Assembly (NCBI RefSeq): GCF_022965805.1
Contig: NC_133102.1
Span: 2,736,885-2,800,884, forward strand
DNA length: 64,000 nucleotides
Origin: Primulina eburnea
Lineage: Eukaryota > Streptophyta > Magnoliopsida > Lamiales > Gesneriaceae
Direction: 5' to 3'
A program made the position numbers and the translations under genes. Below, piece after piece: positions 51,538 through 63,195 of this stretch; within the stretch, counting starts at the first letter, position 1, and the number at the start of each line of letters is the position of its first letter. The notes below the pieces were generated by a model. It worked only from the letters and a program-made list of their open reading frames with translations. It did not search any database and was not told where the DNA came from.

Positions 51538-51852
51538 GAGGAAAAATAGCATTTTTGGTTTTATATATTTATTTTTTTACGAATTTGGTCTTATATGTTG
51601 TTAAATTTCAGTTTTAGTCCGCTATCGTTGATTTGTTTGCAATTTTAGCATTTTTCTGACGAGAAGCTGATGTGGCACTAATGCTGCGTTGATTTGTTAC
51701 CAACATGATGTTGGACGTATGCAATGTCGCATCAACATTCCCATAAAAAAGACTAAAATTGTTAAAAATTTAAATTTATAGGACTAATAATGAAATTTAA
51801 CATCATAGATGACCATAATCGCAAAAACAAAAAAAACAAAATCAATTTTCCT
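51538..51852. mobile_element. Fold-back (inverted-repeat) element, copy 2
   Basis: The left arm (GAGGAAAAATAGCATTTTTGG...GTTGTTAAATTTCAGTTTTAG) and the reverse complement of the right arm (GGAAAATTGATTTTG...GATGTTAAATTTCATTATTAG) align over about 75 bp. TAATTAA occurs at both outer edges, a possible target-site duplication. No coding capacity. Confidence 0.65.
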
Positions 51853-52440
51853 AATTAATATCCTTAGGAGAGATGGAACATTTTTCAGTTACAACAGAAA
51901 AAGTTCAGATTTTTTATGCATATTTTAAAAAAAAAAGAATTTGACTTTTTGTTGATAGATTCTTAATTAAATAATTAGGTTACAATTGGAGTTATGAAAT
52001 AAGTATACAAATTTAGAAATCCATTAATTTTACAACTACATATTAGCTTTGAATTTTGATACACTTTTAATACTTACTGAAAATAGGTATATTGCATAAT
52101 TAATATATTATATAACGCATAATTAATTCATTACAATATTTAATTTTAAAATCCATAAGCGTACGCATCGAATCTTATATATAATTAATTACCAGAATTG
52201 GATTAATTTAATTTAGTCAACATTAATCCATCATCGATCTATTCTTAAACAGTGAAATCCAGCTGTGACCTTCCTTATCTCATACACAATAGAATCTTTT
52301 CCCTTTCATCCCACAATTATTTTCCCAAGAAAAAGAAAAAGATAAGCGATGCAAGGATGGAGGCATTCATCATGCAAGTATCTAATTTATAAAACGATTA
52401 ATCAAGAGGCTGCGGTAAAGATATCATCTTATATGATCAT

Positions 52441-52623
52441 GAGTAGGTCTATTCTGAGACGGTCTCACGAATCTTTATTTATGAAACAAGTCAATCCAAC
52501 CGATATTCACAATAAAAAGTAATACTCTTAGCATAAAAAATAATATTTTTTCATAGATGACCCAAATAAGATATATGTCTTACAAAATACGACAGATGAG
52601 TCCGTCTCACACAAGTTTTTGTC
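52441..52623 (-). mobile_element. MULE-like MITE copy 13, orientation B, long form
   Basis: 183 bp, from GAGTAGGTCTATTCTGAGACG to CAAGTTTTTGTC. A perfect 9-bp target-site duplication, TATGATCAT, lies at 52432-52440 and 52624-52632. Confidence 0.95.
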
Positions 52624-54287
52624 TATGATCATTTATATAAATACGTGATATCCACAATTAATTCTACGTAAAAATAAAATAAATTAAAATTTTGGGGTAT
52701 GGTAGTTGTTGGATTCAGCAAAAGGGTAATGTCCATTAACGAGTTGCTAGTGCATTCAAAGGTGAATATTTATTATCATACGTAGAGACCCACTTTCTTC
52801 GGTATCTTTGACTAACCAAAAAATCGAACCGAAATTTATCAAAATCAAACCGAACCAACAGTTGCACACCTCTGCTTATTGCTATAAGGGTAACATAAAT
52901 TTTTCCTATTGCCCTTTAAGGTAAATTGAAATGATTTAATACATTTGAAGGGACAAATATATATTATTATTATTACTAAAAAAAGGAAATAGTTCTCCCC
53001 TAATTTGTTTTGGGTGTGAGTTGATTACAAATTATTAGGATTCTAAATGGTGCGAGAGAAGGTAATCCACAGATTCTTAATAATGTCGTTTACCATAAAT
53101 ATTGATGATGAAATAGAGACTCAGACAGTGAGAAATTATATGAATTATTATCATTATTTAATGAATTTGATTAAAACCGACCAAGACAAAAAAGCACCAA
53201 TCTGTCGGCTTCTATTAATATTCTCCTCTATTAATACCAAGAAATTGATTAGGTCAAGATATATTATAATACACCAAGACAATTAAATCTGCCGCCGGGA
53301 ATCAGGTCAACATATTATCACTCCTTCTAATCATTCTAGTAATGATGAAGCTTTTGCCTAAATGTAATTAAACTAACCAGATTCCATTACTTATTTATAA
53401 GTAATAAGAGAAGCGCAAATTACTCTTTTAAAAGTCAAGTATGTTATACAAAACTTGCTCAGTGTAATTTACCTATCTAATATGATTTGCAAGTTATTAT
53501 GTTAGTACGAGATTTACCCAAATACAGATCGGAAAATAGAAGTTGTGAGTTTTTTAAAAAAAGAAGACCATCCAACCGTAATTGCCAATGCTTTGTATCA
53601 TCACATCAAATGGCCATGTCTTTTTACTTTTCATCAAATTCGCTGAATGTGATAAGTAACTATTTTTCAATGCAAATTCCACATTTTTCTTGCTTTTAGT
53701 AAATTCTTGGGATGTATAACAAACTAAATAAGCCATATTAGGTGCTAAATTATTACTTTGATCACTTAAAGTTGAATGGGTGCCCCGCACGTTGGGTAAG
53801 GCAAATCTGAAGAGAGAACACAAAATATATTTGACAATCAAATTGGCAAGTAATTCTATCCACATTAAGCACATTTCATTGCCCATATTCATTCATCTAA
53901 CCAAAGACTTTGAAGATCGATCCAAATGGTATTTCACACATATAGATAAATGAAAAGTACATTCAATTTTAAAAAAAAAAAATTAAAATTATTTGACACA
54001 GGAGTCATTCATCAACACCTTCTAACAGACCACCGGTTTAAGTATCACCAAAATCTTGCAAAAACATTTAGGCCAAAAGTCACTGAAAGGCACATGTACA
54101 AAGTATGTTCAAACTATACAAAGAATGTGTCCTGCAGTAAAGATTAAACCAATTTATAATAAATACTAACGGAAAAATGTCTTCGTTCTATAAGAAAGCG
54201 AGATCTTAGTCTTACAAGCGAACTTCAGATGGTAGAATCAAATAAAATGCCAGGAGGCGATATATGTCCATGCATTCACAAGTTGAA

Positions 54288-57200
54288 TCAAGACGGTTTT
54301 TCGAGCCGGTACATTGTAATTTCTTGTTGTTTGAAGTACCGACGGTCCTCTTCATCAACAAGAACTAGGTTCAAATAGTACTTCACACTAAATTTGTTGT
54401 TGATGTTTCGATATGTAGGAGTTAGCTCATACGGGCTTAGGAACAATCTAACCGGAATTGATTCACCTGTCAATCAAAATAGTGTTCGAGATGTAAATCA
54501 TCTTATTTTTCAAATGGCAAAATCATTACAGGTTGTGAACTTCAAAAGGTTATCTAATTTAAGGACCTAAAAAGGGAGGTACATGCGTGGTTACTCTTTA
54601 TCAACAAATTTGTATATGAATTGCAGCATAAAAAGAATTCTTTTTATACCTCTGACTGGAGTACCATCCATCAGTTCAAACTTGGCAAGTGTCTCTGTCT
54701 CTACATGGGTGTTTGTCCCTGATCCTGTTGATTCTCGGCGTCTAATCTCAAGATCCATGTTTTTAATCTTGATTCTCACAAGAAGGAAGTATATTTTCCC
54801 TATGATGACATCTTTCAGATGATACCTAGATATTTCAAATTCCAAGTTACAATCCATTAACATGCCACAAATATAATTCAAATGCAATTCTACTTACACC
54901 AGAATTCAGAAGCGTAATAATTTTGGGTGACATACGTAATTGAAGTTAAAAGTCATAACATGATTTGTAACTCACTTGCTCTTATTGTACTCGAACTCAA
55001 TATGAAGACAGTCTTCAATTCCAACTTCCATCTACATATAGAAGATCACATCTTAAGAGAACATATTATAGCGATACCTTGCATAGATGCATCAGAAATC
55101 ACCAGGTAACACCAATGGAATAAAAATTACTGTAAAGAACAATACCTTGATACTATTATTGATAGATGGAGAAGGGCTACAGTTCCGAACCTGATCCATA
55201 GAAAACAGAAGACCAAATTAAGTGATTGGGCAGATTGCAGTAATTGAAGCTTATTAGGGGCAAACATTTGAAGTTATGAGCGCCAACAAAAAGGAAAGCC
55301 CAACACATGGATCTTAGAAGGAAAACATGAAAAATTGAAGACTGAATCCTGCCATAACGGCTCCTTCAATCTGATTATAAGATGGTAAAAATTATGAGTA
55401 AGCATGGAGTGCAAGAGAGGCCAAAAACCGAAATGTATTTTAAGCATCTTCAAGGTAAAGTAGCAATAAGCAGTGAAGAATTTAAAGAATCTAACAGTTG
55501 CAAGAGGTGCAATTATGTGAGAATCAGTCTTTCATGCGGCAGCGAGCAGTGAAGGATTTTAACCATCTAACAGTTGCAAGAGGCGTGACTGTATGAAAAT
55601 CAGTCTTTCATGCAGCAAGACTATCCTTGTATTGACAAGTAGAGATAAAGTAGTCGGTGTTGAAATGACGAACATATTCATATAATTATGCATCTTTGGT
55701 TCATCGACCTCTACACAGACTAAGGTCAGCACAAAATAACCAGGCAATGGCCTCAACAATGGTAATTACTTCATACAGATTGCATCTCTATAAATTATTT
55801 ATCATAAAACACGACTAGAGGGAAACATGGACATCAATGCATTTCCTTCAACATCAGGGAATTTTGCACGGACAGTGTTAATGTTTCTTCATTAAGCAAT
55901 TGAGTTTTAATGTTACCACAAAGTCCTGGTATTCCACAATGCTACCAGCATAGCCCCGACTTATGGTCACTTTGAGGACATACCTAAAAGCATAGAATCC
56001 CTAAGTTAGGCTGTAATTTAATAGTTGAAACTAGAAACAAGTTACACAGTATAAAGATAATGTTGATTTATGTGGAAAATGTAACAGTGACAGTTTTCTA
56101 TGAAATTCACACCAGCATTATAACTTCTTGAAGGATACTCACTACATGATAAGCAAACAAGTGTCCCACTGCCATTAAACTAAGTGAAACCGAATTTAAC
56201 AGAGCTCATTTTGTAAATACCAAAAGCACATTTTATACCTCCCCCAACAGAAAGAGAAACTATTGAAGTGATGCCATTGATTTGTAATAACATGAGCAAC
56301 ATGCCATAAGGAACTATTTAATACGAAACTAGTAACTCACCTAAGCCGCACATTAACCCCGTTATAAGTCTCGTATGGCATCTCTACAGTCGAAAATTCA
56401 AAAGGAAATGTTTTCCGCTCATATATTTCTCCAGGAACATCCAGTTCACGAACTAGAGGAAAAGAAGAACGCATGTCAGAACTACTGTGCAGAGGATAGC
56501 CTTGCTTACGTGGATGGGAAATTACGCCATGAAGCTGCAATATGCTAGGTGTTCTAAATGGGCTTTTATAGCAAAGAATTGAGAAAATTAATTGATCACC
56601 ACAAACCATTGCCTACTGCGATGCAAAAAAGTTGGCAGGTGTTGTAAATAAAAAAAACATGGGAATGCAGCACATAGCCAAATTTGCACTTACCCAATGA
56701 CGTGAAATCATAGAAGTTGCTTTTGTCAAAGTACATTTCTGCAAAGGAAATCAATGGTAAGAAACTGCAACAAGAGGAAAAGGGATAGTGATGAATACTA
56801 TCCAGTATGCAGAAAGAATCAGCACATGTGTAATTCAATCTTTCTATATGCTTTGATAATGTCTGTCCATATGAATTCTAAAATTATATTTCGAGTAGTA
56901 ACTATGTATACAACTCAGAAATCCAAACACATAATAGAAGTAAAACCAACTCTATAGCTACTGAATTAAGTGCACAACATATGAGCAGAGAAATACCTAT
57001 CTGACCAAGAAGCTCAACTTTAATTCCATTGTGTTCTACCTTCTTCCCTGGCAATGGTTCGACTGAAATCTGCAGAACAGTGCACGGATATGCATGGGCA
57101 GCATGGCTAAACAGTATGTCATATATTTGTATATAAAACTGAAAAAAAAACTTCTAGATATATGGTAGAATCATTATCAATGACCTAAAACACAACAATA

Positions 57201-57828
57201 CCTGGCCACTGATGTTCTCTTGACTTTGAAAGAGAGGTACCATAATAGTTTGTCCATTTTCTTTCTTCAAAGGGACCTATTATATTATACAAATAAAATG
57301 GAGGAAAAATGCAAGGTTGAGAATAAGCAATAAAAACTCGACAGGCAGATCTCACATAAATATAGCAACCAAATGTCTTTGGAAGTAACAACATCACTAT
57401 TTCTTGAATAATAACAAAAAACAGGCATATAGAAGGGACATTGTAGCATCTGATGCTAAACTATCGATTGTTCTCATAAAATAATGTGACAAACACATAC
57501 CCGTGTCAGGGTTGTTGAGAACATAATGAACACTTTTAGAAACAAACTACCGAATACAAAAAAACTAAAATGACATCCCAGATAGATTCAATCTAGGTGG
57601 ATTGGTGTGTTGATCCCACGAACGAATTACAAAAAGGTTCAATAATTTGATCAAACGAAGAAACAAAACCTGCTTTCGGGATTTCCCATCTGAAAACACA
57701 ACGGAAATGTGGCATGCTGTCTTAAAAGCTCCAATTATGTAATTCTGGGGGACATATAATGTAAAAATTAACACGATAAAAATAGAAACCCTCAAAAATC
57801 ATTCTAATAAGTTTTGACGATTAACCAT
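54288..57828 (-). CDS. VPS26: Vacuolar protein sorting-associated protein 26 (retromer subunit)
   Basis: Coding exons: 57828-57826 (ATG only, inferred), 57744-57670, 57276-57202, 57069-56997, 56738-56694, 56452-56341, 55983-55917, 55190-55146, 55031-54976, 54825-54650 and 54466-54288; 301 residues, the usual VPS26 length, with every phase matching. Read in order the exons give [112 protein letters not shown] and FSVKYYLNLVLVDEEDRRYF. VPS26 is the arrestin-fold subunit of the retromer core, which recycles vacuolar sorting receptors from endosomes. The body is certain. The start is less so: no ATG is joined to NYIIGAF in its own exon, and the best candidate is an ATG ending a leader exon at 57883-57826 just before a GTTAAT donor. 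A further non-coding exon probably ends at 58123. Confidence 0.93.
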
Positions 57829-58734
57829 ATCTGAGATTTAAACCCTGACGACTGAGCCAACCGAAACACCTGTCTGAAAACACCTGCAACATATTGCATC
57901 CACAATAACAATCTCCGGTTATTACTACATATGAACAATTACGAAAAATCCAACCCAACAAAACATTGAGGCCACTATATGAGCTGAAAATGCAATGTCT
58001 TGCGTGAAATGACAACAGAAATTGCGATTTTAAAAACCCTAAACGATCAGTTCTTTCGATTTCAAATCCATTAACCAAACCATTCGACTGGTAAATAAAA
58101 TCAACCATGCGTAGTAACTTACTTGGAAGTGTATATACGAGATTTTGAAGAAAATCGCAGGTGATTGACAACGATCGTCGATGAGAAATGCGATGGGTAG
58201 AGAAAATAACTCGAAGTCCAAAGCCAGCCAGAAACTTTGATTTTTTAATTGTTTAGTGAAATTACTCGAAGTCCAAAAACTTGATTAATTTCAAGAAGAA
58301 ATTACAGGTGACATTTAAAAAACGTAAAGTTTTTTTTTAATTTATTTTATAAAAAAAACTCAATAAATTAACTCTCTAAATATAAACTCAATAATAAATC
58401 TCAATTTATAGGGTGTACAGGATATAACGAAATGGATAAATGTTTATTATATCCCAAAAAAATTTCAGGAAGACTGATCAAAATGTGATAAAGTTTAAAT
58501 TATGATTAACCACTTATTTGATCTTACTATATATATAAATAAGAAAAATTGAAAATAGTCTAATATATAAAATTGTGATCTTTTTTATTATTTTTATTTT
58601 AGTATATATATAATATTATGTCAACGAAAAAGTACCTGATTTTTATAACAAATCGGAGTAAAGTAACAAGACAGCAGGAGGCAGGGAAGTCACATCCACA
58701 AAGATTGTAGTGAATTTTCGAAAATAAACAGCTT

Positions 58735-59575
58735 CGCGGGGCTCTTAGCCTTGGTTCCTCTTAGAAAGGTACCCTTCTCTTATTGGATTCGAAACTTGAA
58801 CTCGGCTTGTGTTCTTTGAAACTTTAAGAAAATTTCCAATCACAGCTGATCCGAGATGTTCAACTCAGCAGATTTTACTTTGATTTCAACATGACTTACG
58901 TGGGAGCAGGAATGATTTGCTCAGCTCCCATATAGTGATTCGTCCTTGCTATTCGGAGATGTTCTTTCTTGGAGACTCATGTGGCCGTTGATAAGCGAAA
59001 AGAAGGGAGATTGGTTCCCTCAAAATCTCGAAGAAAGCAGTATGAAGAGCCACAATGGTTACAAAGTAAAGCACTCATTTGGTTTATCAGGTGTCACTTG
59101 CTTCTGCTTAAAATTGAAATATTTGTGTCATGTTAGCCAAGGCATCGACAGCGCAATCAGGTGCATTGTTGCTCCATTTACGTTCTTACTCTACAAAGCA
59201 TTCGACATGGGAAATGTAGACGGAGACTGCAAGTGTCCTTACGCTTTAATATACCGAAACACGGTGATTCTTGGTGTGGAAGGGTTCTCTGCACTTCAAC
59301 ACCATTACTTGCAGATGTGTTATGTTTTCTTCTCTTTCGCGATTCTGGCTAAGCTTTTGAGAGACGTCGCACCCGAGAGGTTCAGAAAATGGGTTCCTCT
59401 CCCAATGGCAATGGCCGTACCGTTCCTCGTTGGGGCATATTTCGCCATCGATATATGTGTAGGGAGCTTGGTGGTGTTTGTTCGGGGTACGCTAATTCAT
59501 TGGTTCCTGCCGTTGCTTCTAGTTTGATTTGCGGGGGTGGATTGTATTGGAATTTTGATGCTTAATGAATTAAAA
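58735..59575 (+). pseudogene. YSL: Yellow-stripe-like (YSL/OPT family) metal-chelate transporter pseudogene
   Basis: Pieces of a YSL protein follow one another in the right order, but with frameshifts, a stop and large internal deletions. LVPLRK lies near 58750, then RFYFDFNMTYVGAGMICS ending at a TAG (about 58933), then FGDVLSWRLMWPLISEKKGD in another frame (58946 onward), EESSMKSHNGYKV, and then directly SAIRCIVAPFTF, YKAFDMGN, YALIYRNTVILGVEGFSAL and KWVPLPMAMAVPFLVGAYFA. The C-terminus changes frame again: NSLVPAVASSLICGGG is readable one frame over before a stop near 59573. The segment that normally lies between the GYKV and SAIRC parts, about 100 or more residues, is missing. Intact YSL proteins move metal-nicotianamine complexes and have about 650-700 residues. 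The open frame at 58946-59527 (193 codons) is a remnant, not a functional gene. Confidence 0.88.
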
Positions 59576-59585
59576 TTAAGCAAAT

Positions 59586-60365
59586 AAATCAATGTGTTTG
59601 ATTTGGAAAAATTCGAAACGAAGAACGAAGCTTAATGAACGAATATTAAGTTCGATGGTTCTGAATAAAACTCGAGAAGAGTTCATCAAATGTTTGAAAG
59701 AAATATAAACGAGTAGTCGGAACATGTAAGGGACGAAAATCGAAGAAGAAGAAGAAGAAATCGCGTGTACAGTAGCCGGGGCGCACTCGCGCGCGAGCGG
59801 GTGCCTGCAGGTCTTCGTGTCCCTTCGAATTTTCTGATATCTTTTCATTCCCTTGGCATTGTTCGAAGAGTGTGGTCAGTTACAATGGTCAAGGGACATC
59901 TCTATGAATGAAACATCATGTCTTTTAACATGAAAAACATTAAATGCTTTATATTTTTAAAAATCAAATTACATAACATATCATATGCATATTGTCTTCT
60001 TCCTTCTTCAACAAGAGAAAGTTTATCCATTTCTTTGTGAAAGAACTTGAATATTTGAGTGCTCATTATTCAAGAGTTGTAGTTGTATCTTGAGAGAAGA
60101 TTGTCACAAACCTTTAGCACATTGTAAGAGGCAAATTCTTCTTAAGGAGAAAGTGTTCAACACTTGCCTCTATAAAGCCATTCATTTGTTTTCTTCTTGT
60201 TTATCCTCTCATATTTGAATACCACAAACAACAGATTGTGGGTTCTTCTTCATCGATTCTGGCTTTAGCCAAGATCAATCCTCCGATTTGCATTTACTTT
60301 TCGCCTTGGAGATTAATTGATTTTAGAAACAAGAGAACATGAAACTAGGCTAGTGGTAAAATGTA
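59586..60365. mobile_element. Possible LTR-derived sequence next to the YSL pseudogene
   Basis: Non-coding, with a sharply GC-rich core (GGGGCGCACTCGCGCGCGAG at about 59779) inside AT-rich DNA, then a pyrimidine-rich leader-like stretch. The composition and the core recall gypsy-type LTRs of asterids. Ends and target duplication could not be fixed. Confidence 0.3.
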
Positions 60366-60677
60366 GTTGATAGATTGTTTTCGGTTCTAATTTAGTTTGT
60401 AAATTGAAAAAATCATAGTAAAATATGATTCCTATCCAAGTAAAATATTTGGTAAAGTAAATCGATGACATGTTAAAAGGAGATCAAACTCTTTCCATCG
60501 ATTGGTTAGATGCTATTGGAAAATCCACATGTTTTCGGGGTGTTTAAGTAATTATTATATGTATTATAATAGCATTTAATAGTTTTAGATATTAAATTTA
60601 ATAATTCATATCATATATTATTTAATAAATATAAAATTCTAAGATTAGTCATACATCAGTAATAAATTCAAAATTAT

Positions 60678-61018
60678 GTCTCTTGTGAGATGATATCACA
60701 AATCTTTATTTATGAGACGAGTCAATCCTACCGATATTCACAATAAAAAGTAATACTCTAAGCATAAAAAGTAATGAGTGAGTCTCATGTGAGACTGTCT
60801 CACGGATCTTAATCTGTGAGACAGATCAACCCTATCCATATTCACAATAAAAAGTAAGACTCTTAGCATAAAAAATAATACTTTTTCATAGATGACCCAA
60901 ATAAGAGATACGTCTCACAAATACGACCCGTGAAACCGTCTCACACAAGTTTTTGCCAAAAGTAATATATTTTTATGGATAACCCAAATAAGATATTCGT
61001 CTCACATAATTTTTTGTC
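60678..61018 (-). mobile_element. MULE-like MITE copy 14 (outer), orientation B, interrupted by copy 15
   Basis: The left part is 60678-60775 and the right part 60967-61018, together a typical family member ending TTTTTTGTC. It is split by a complete second copy at 60776-60957. Confidence 0.88.
60776..60957 (-). mobile_element. MULE-like MITE copy 15 (nested inside copy 14), orientation B, long form
   Basis: 182 bp, from GAGTGAGTCTCATGTGAGAC to CAAGTTTTTGCC. A perfect 9-bp target-site duplication, AAAAGTAAT, made from the outer element's own sequence, lies at 60767-60775 and 60958-60966. Confidence 0.95.
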
Positions 61019-61459
61019 TAAAATCAATAGTGTGATCTAATGTATAATTTCCAAATTAGTTGAAAAAAACACAATTTTCAGAGATTTCAACCACTTCCCA
61101 AACGTGTTCCCACAAAAATTAGATTTTCATAGGATTGGGATTTAACAGCAGTTTTACCGAACCACGACATTGATTGCTTGACCGAAAATGAATCAAAGTC
61201 TCACTTGGCGCCTGTATTTTATACTTTCTTTTTCACACATACATTGTGTGTATTATATTTATATAATATAATACGAATATATAAACGTTTACCATAAAAA
61301 ATAATCTAAAGATATAAAGTTGACAAATTTTGCTGGTTCACTAGTTTTGGGCACACGTAATTAGACTGATAGGACTTTATGACTAATTTATTTATTTTTT
61401 ATTTTTCAAAATTTGACCTCTATTTATTATTATTTGATGAAACACAAAAATTGTAATAA

Positions 61460-61700
61460 TATGGGAAAACTGCAGTTTTGATCTGATAATTTTGTCGTTT
61501 TATGATTTTGGTCTTTTATGTCAACAAATTTTAATTTTAATCTTGAATTTTTTAGTTTTTGGAATTTAATACTTTTTTCACGAGAGTACAGGTACTTATG
61601 AAACAACATTTTCGTCACGTCCAGAAAAAAATTAAAATTATCTACCAAAATTATAAATAAACAAATATAATATATAAAAAAAACACGTTTTCCAATAACA
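61460..61700. mobile_element. Fold-back element, copy 3 (degenerate)
   Basis: The left end GGGAAAACTGCAGTTTTGAT and the right end (reverse complement TTGGAAAACGTGTTTTTTTT) are inverted, and the interior carries the GATTTTGGTCTTTTATG text typical of the left arm of copy 2. Confidence 0.45.
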
Positions 61701-61778
61701 TGTGAGACACATCCCCTATATTCTTTACAAATGAATATAACATGTGAGACACATCCCCTATATTCTTTACAAATGAAT
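61697..61778. repeat. Tandem duplication, period about 41 bp
   Basis: ACATGTGAGACACATCCCCT followed by ATATTCTTTACAAATGAAT occurs twice in a row without visible change. Confidence 0.85.
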
Positions 61779-61866
61779 TAGTTAGAATAGTTATCCAAAA
61801 ATTAAATCATGTAATGATTTTAGTTGCATCATGCGACTTAATTTTTCATTTAGTGTATAATCATAT

Positions 61867-62027
61867 GAGTAGGTCTTTTCTAAGACGGTTTCACGAATTT
61901 TTATTAATGAGACGAGTCAATCTTACCGATATTCACAATAAAAAATAATATTTTTTCATGGATGACTACAATAAGATATCTGTCTCCAAAAATACAACAT
62001 ATGAGACCGTCTCACACAAGTTTTGCC
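61867..62027 (-). mobile_element. MULE-like MITE copy 16, orientation B, short form
   Basis: 161 bp, from GAGTAGGTCTTTTCTAAGACG to CACAAGTTTTGCC. The flanks TAATCATAT and TAATCCATA are only partly alike. It lacks the internal 20-bp unit. Confidence 0.87.
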
Positions 62028-63195
62028 TAATCCATACATTAAGTTAGAAAAAATTTGGCCTTTTGCACGCCAACTTTTATGTTCCAATTTCTACCCATCT
62101 GTGCCGGTATGCTTCATTTCATGCTTTCTTACCACCACAACTTGTTTGCCTCCGGGCTCTTTCTCATCGTCCAGAGATTTTACTAAAGCATTAGGGACTT
62201 AAATAAATATAAATTATATAATTTAATTTAAATGAAAATATTAAAGTTTGGATATATACATTAGGTACCAAAATCTACGTTACTCCAGATGAATTACACT
62301 TCATCTAAAATCACTCGATTACAAGGATCCTACGTATTTTCATGAGGCTATTCTCTTATTTTGAAATCCAAATTTTGAAATTTTGTCGCACTGTATCTCA
62401 CGTAGCATAGAAAAATCTTAAATTTGGTTTGATCTTATTATATAAAAAAAATCACATCCCTCTCAAAAAAAAAAAAAAACAAACAAACAACAAGCTGTGG
62501 AGTATATTATGTTTTAAGCATTAATTGACTATAAACTATGTAGTTTTTTTTATTCCTAAACTATGAGGTGGGTAGAAGTCGAACTCGAGCCACTATATAT
62601 ATACATGGGAAAGAGAGTGAAGGGCTAAAGCCGATCTCGACTATAAACTCTATTTTACTAAAAGGAAACAAATATATCTTCCATTTTTAACAATAAACAA
62701 AATAATACAGATTTTTAAAAGAGAAAGTTGGTGAAAAATCCTCAATCAAAATATTTTTTTGGGTTTATTTCTTACCCAAAAAATTGTGATATTATGTCAT
62801 ACAAAATATGATATACTTCAAGTGGAAATATGGTATTAAAAAATTATAATAAACACTAAAAAAATACCCAGGACGGAAGGTCAATTTCTCGTTTTTAAAA
62901 CGGTGGGCAAAAACTTGGTAATTTCAGCCAAATTCAGGGTCATTTTTATCTCCATCACTCCTACAATTTATAAATGACCTGGATCGTGGTGGCAAAATCC
63001 CTACGAGCTCTGCCTCTCCCCCTCGCTCTCTCTTCGTAAGTTTATTTTCTTTCTAACATTGATTGCTTCAGATGTTAATACGAAGATCATTTCCAGTTTA
63101 CATGATTGTCAACGATTTCTGTGATCTTTTTTTTAAGTATATTTGGTGATTGGTGATTTTTTATTTTTTTTGGCGCAGCTAGGTGTGGTGAAAAA
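62028..63195. other. Intergenic and leader region of cytochrome b5
   Basis: AT-rich to about 62980 with no recognisable feature beyond homopolymer runs. From about 62985 the GC rises into a pyrimidine-rich leader (CTCCCCCTCGCTCTCTCTTCG|GTAAG-like), and a 5' UTR intron probably ends at the CAG near 63179. Confidence 0.5.

Larger units (their letters stand above)
47161..54287. other. Gene-poor, repeat-rich intergenic region
   Basis: About 7.1 kb between the Dof 3' end and the VPS26 3' end. It holds five MULE-like MITE copies, two fold-back elements and long (TA)n tracts. The open frames in this stretch are short and without motifs. Confidence 0.7.

Noticed and set aside
58946..59527. Intact 193-residue transporter gene
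   Set aside because: It lacks most of the YSL protein, is preceded by an in-frame-broken upstream part, and its C-terminus shifts frame, so it is scored as a pseudogene.
8521..62027. CRISPR-like reading of the repeated GTGAGACGG units
   Set aside because: The copies are dispersed in both orientations with target duplications, so they are transposons in a plant genome rather than an array.
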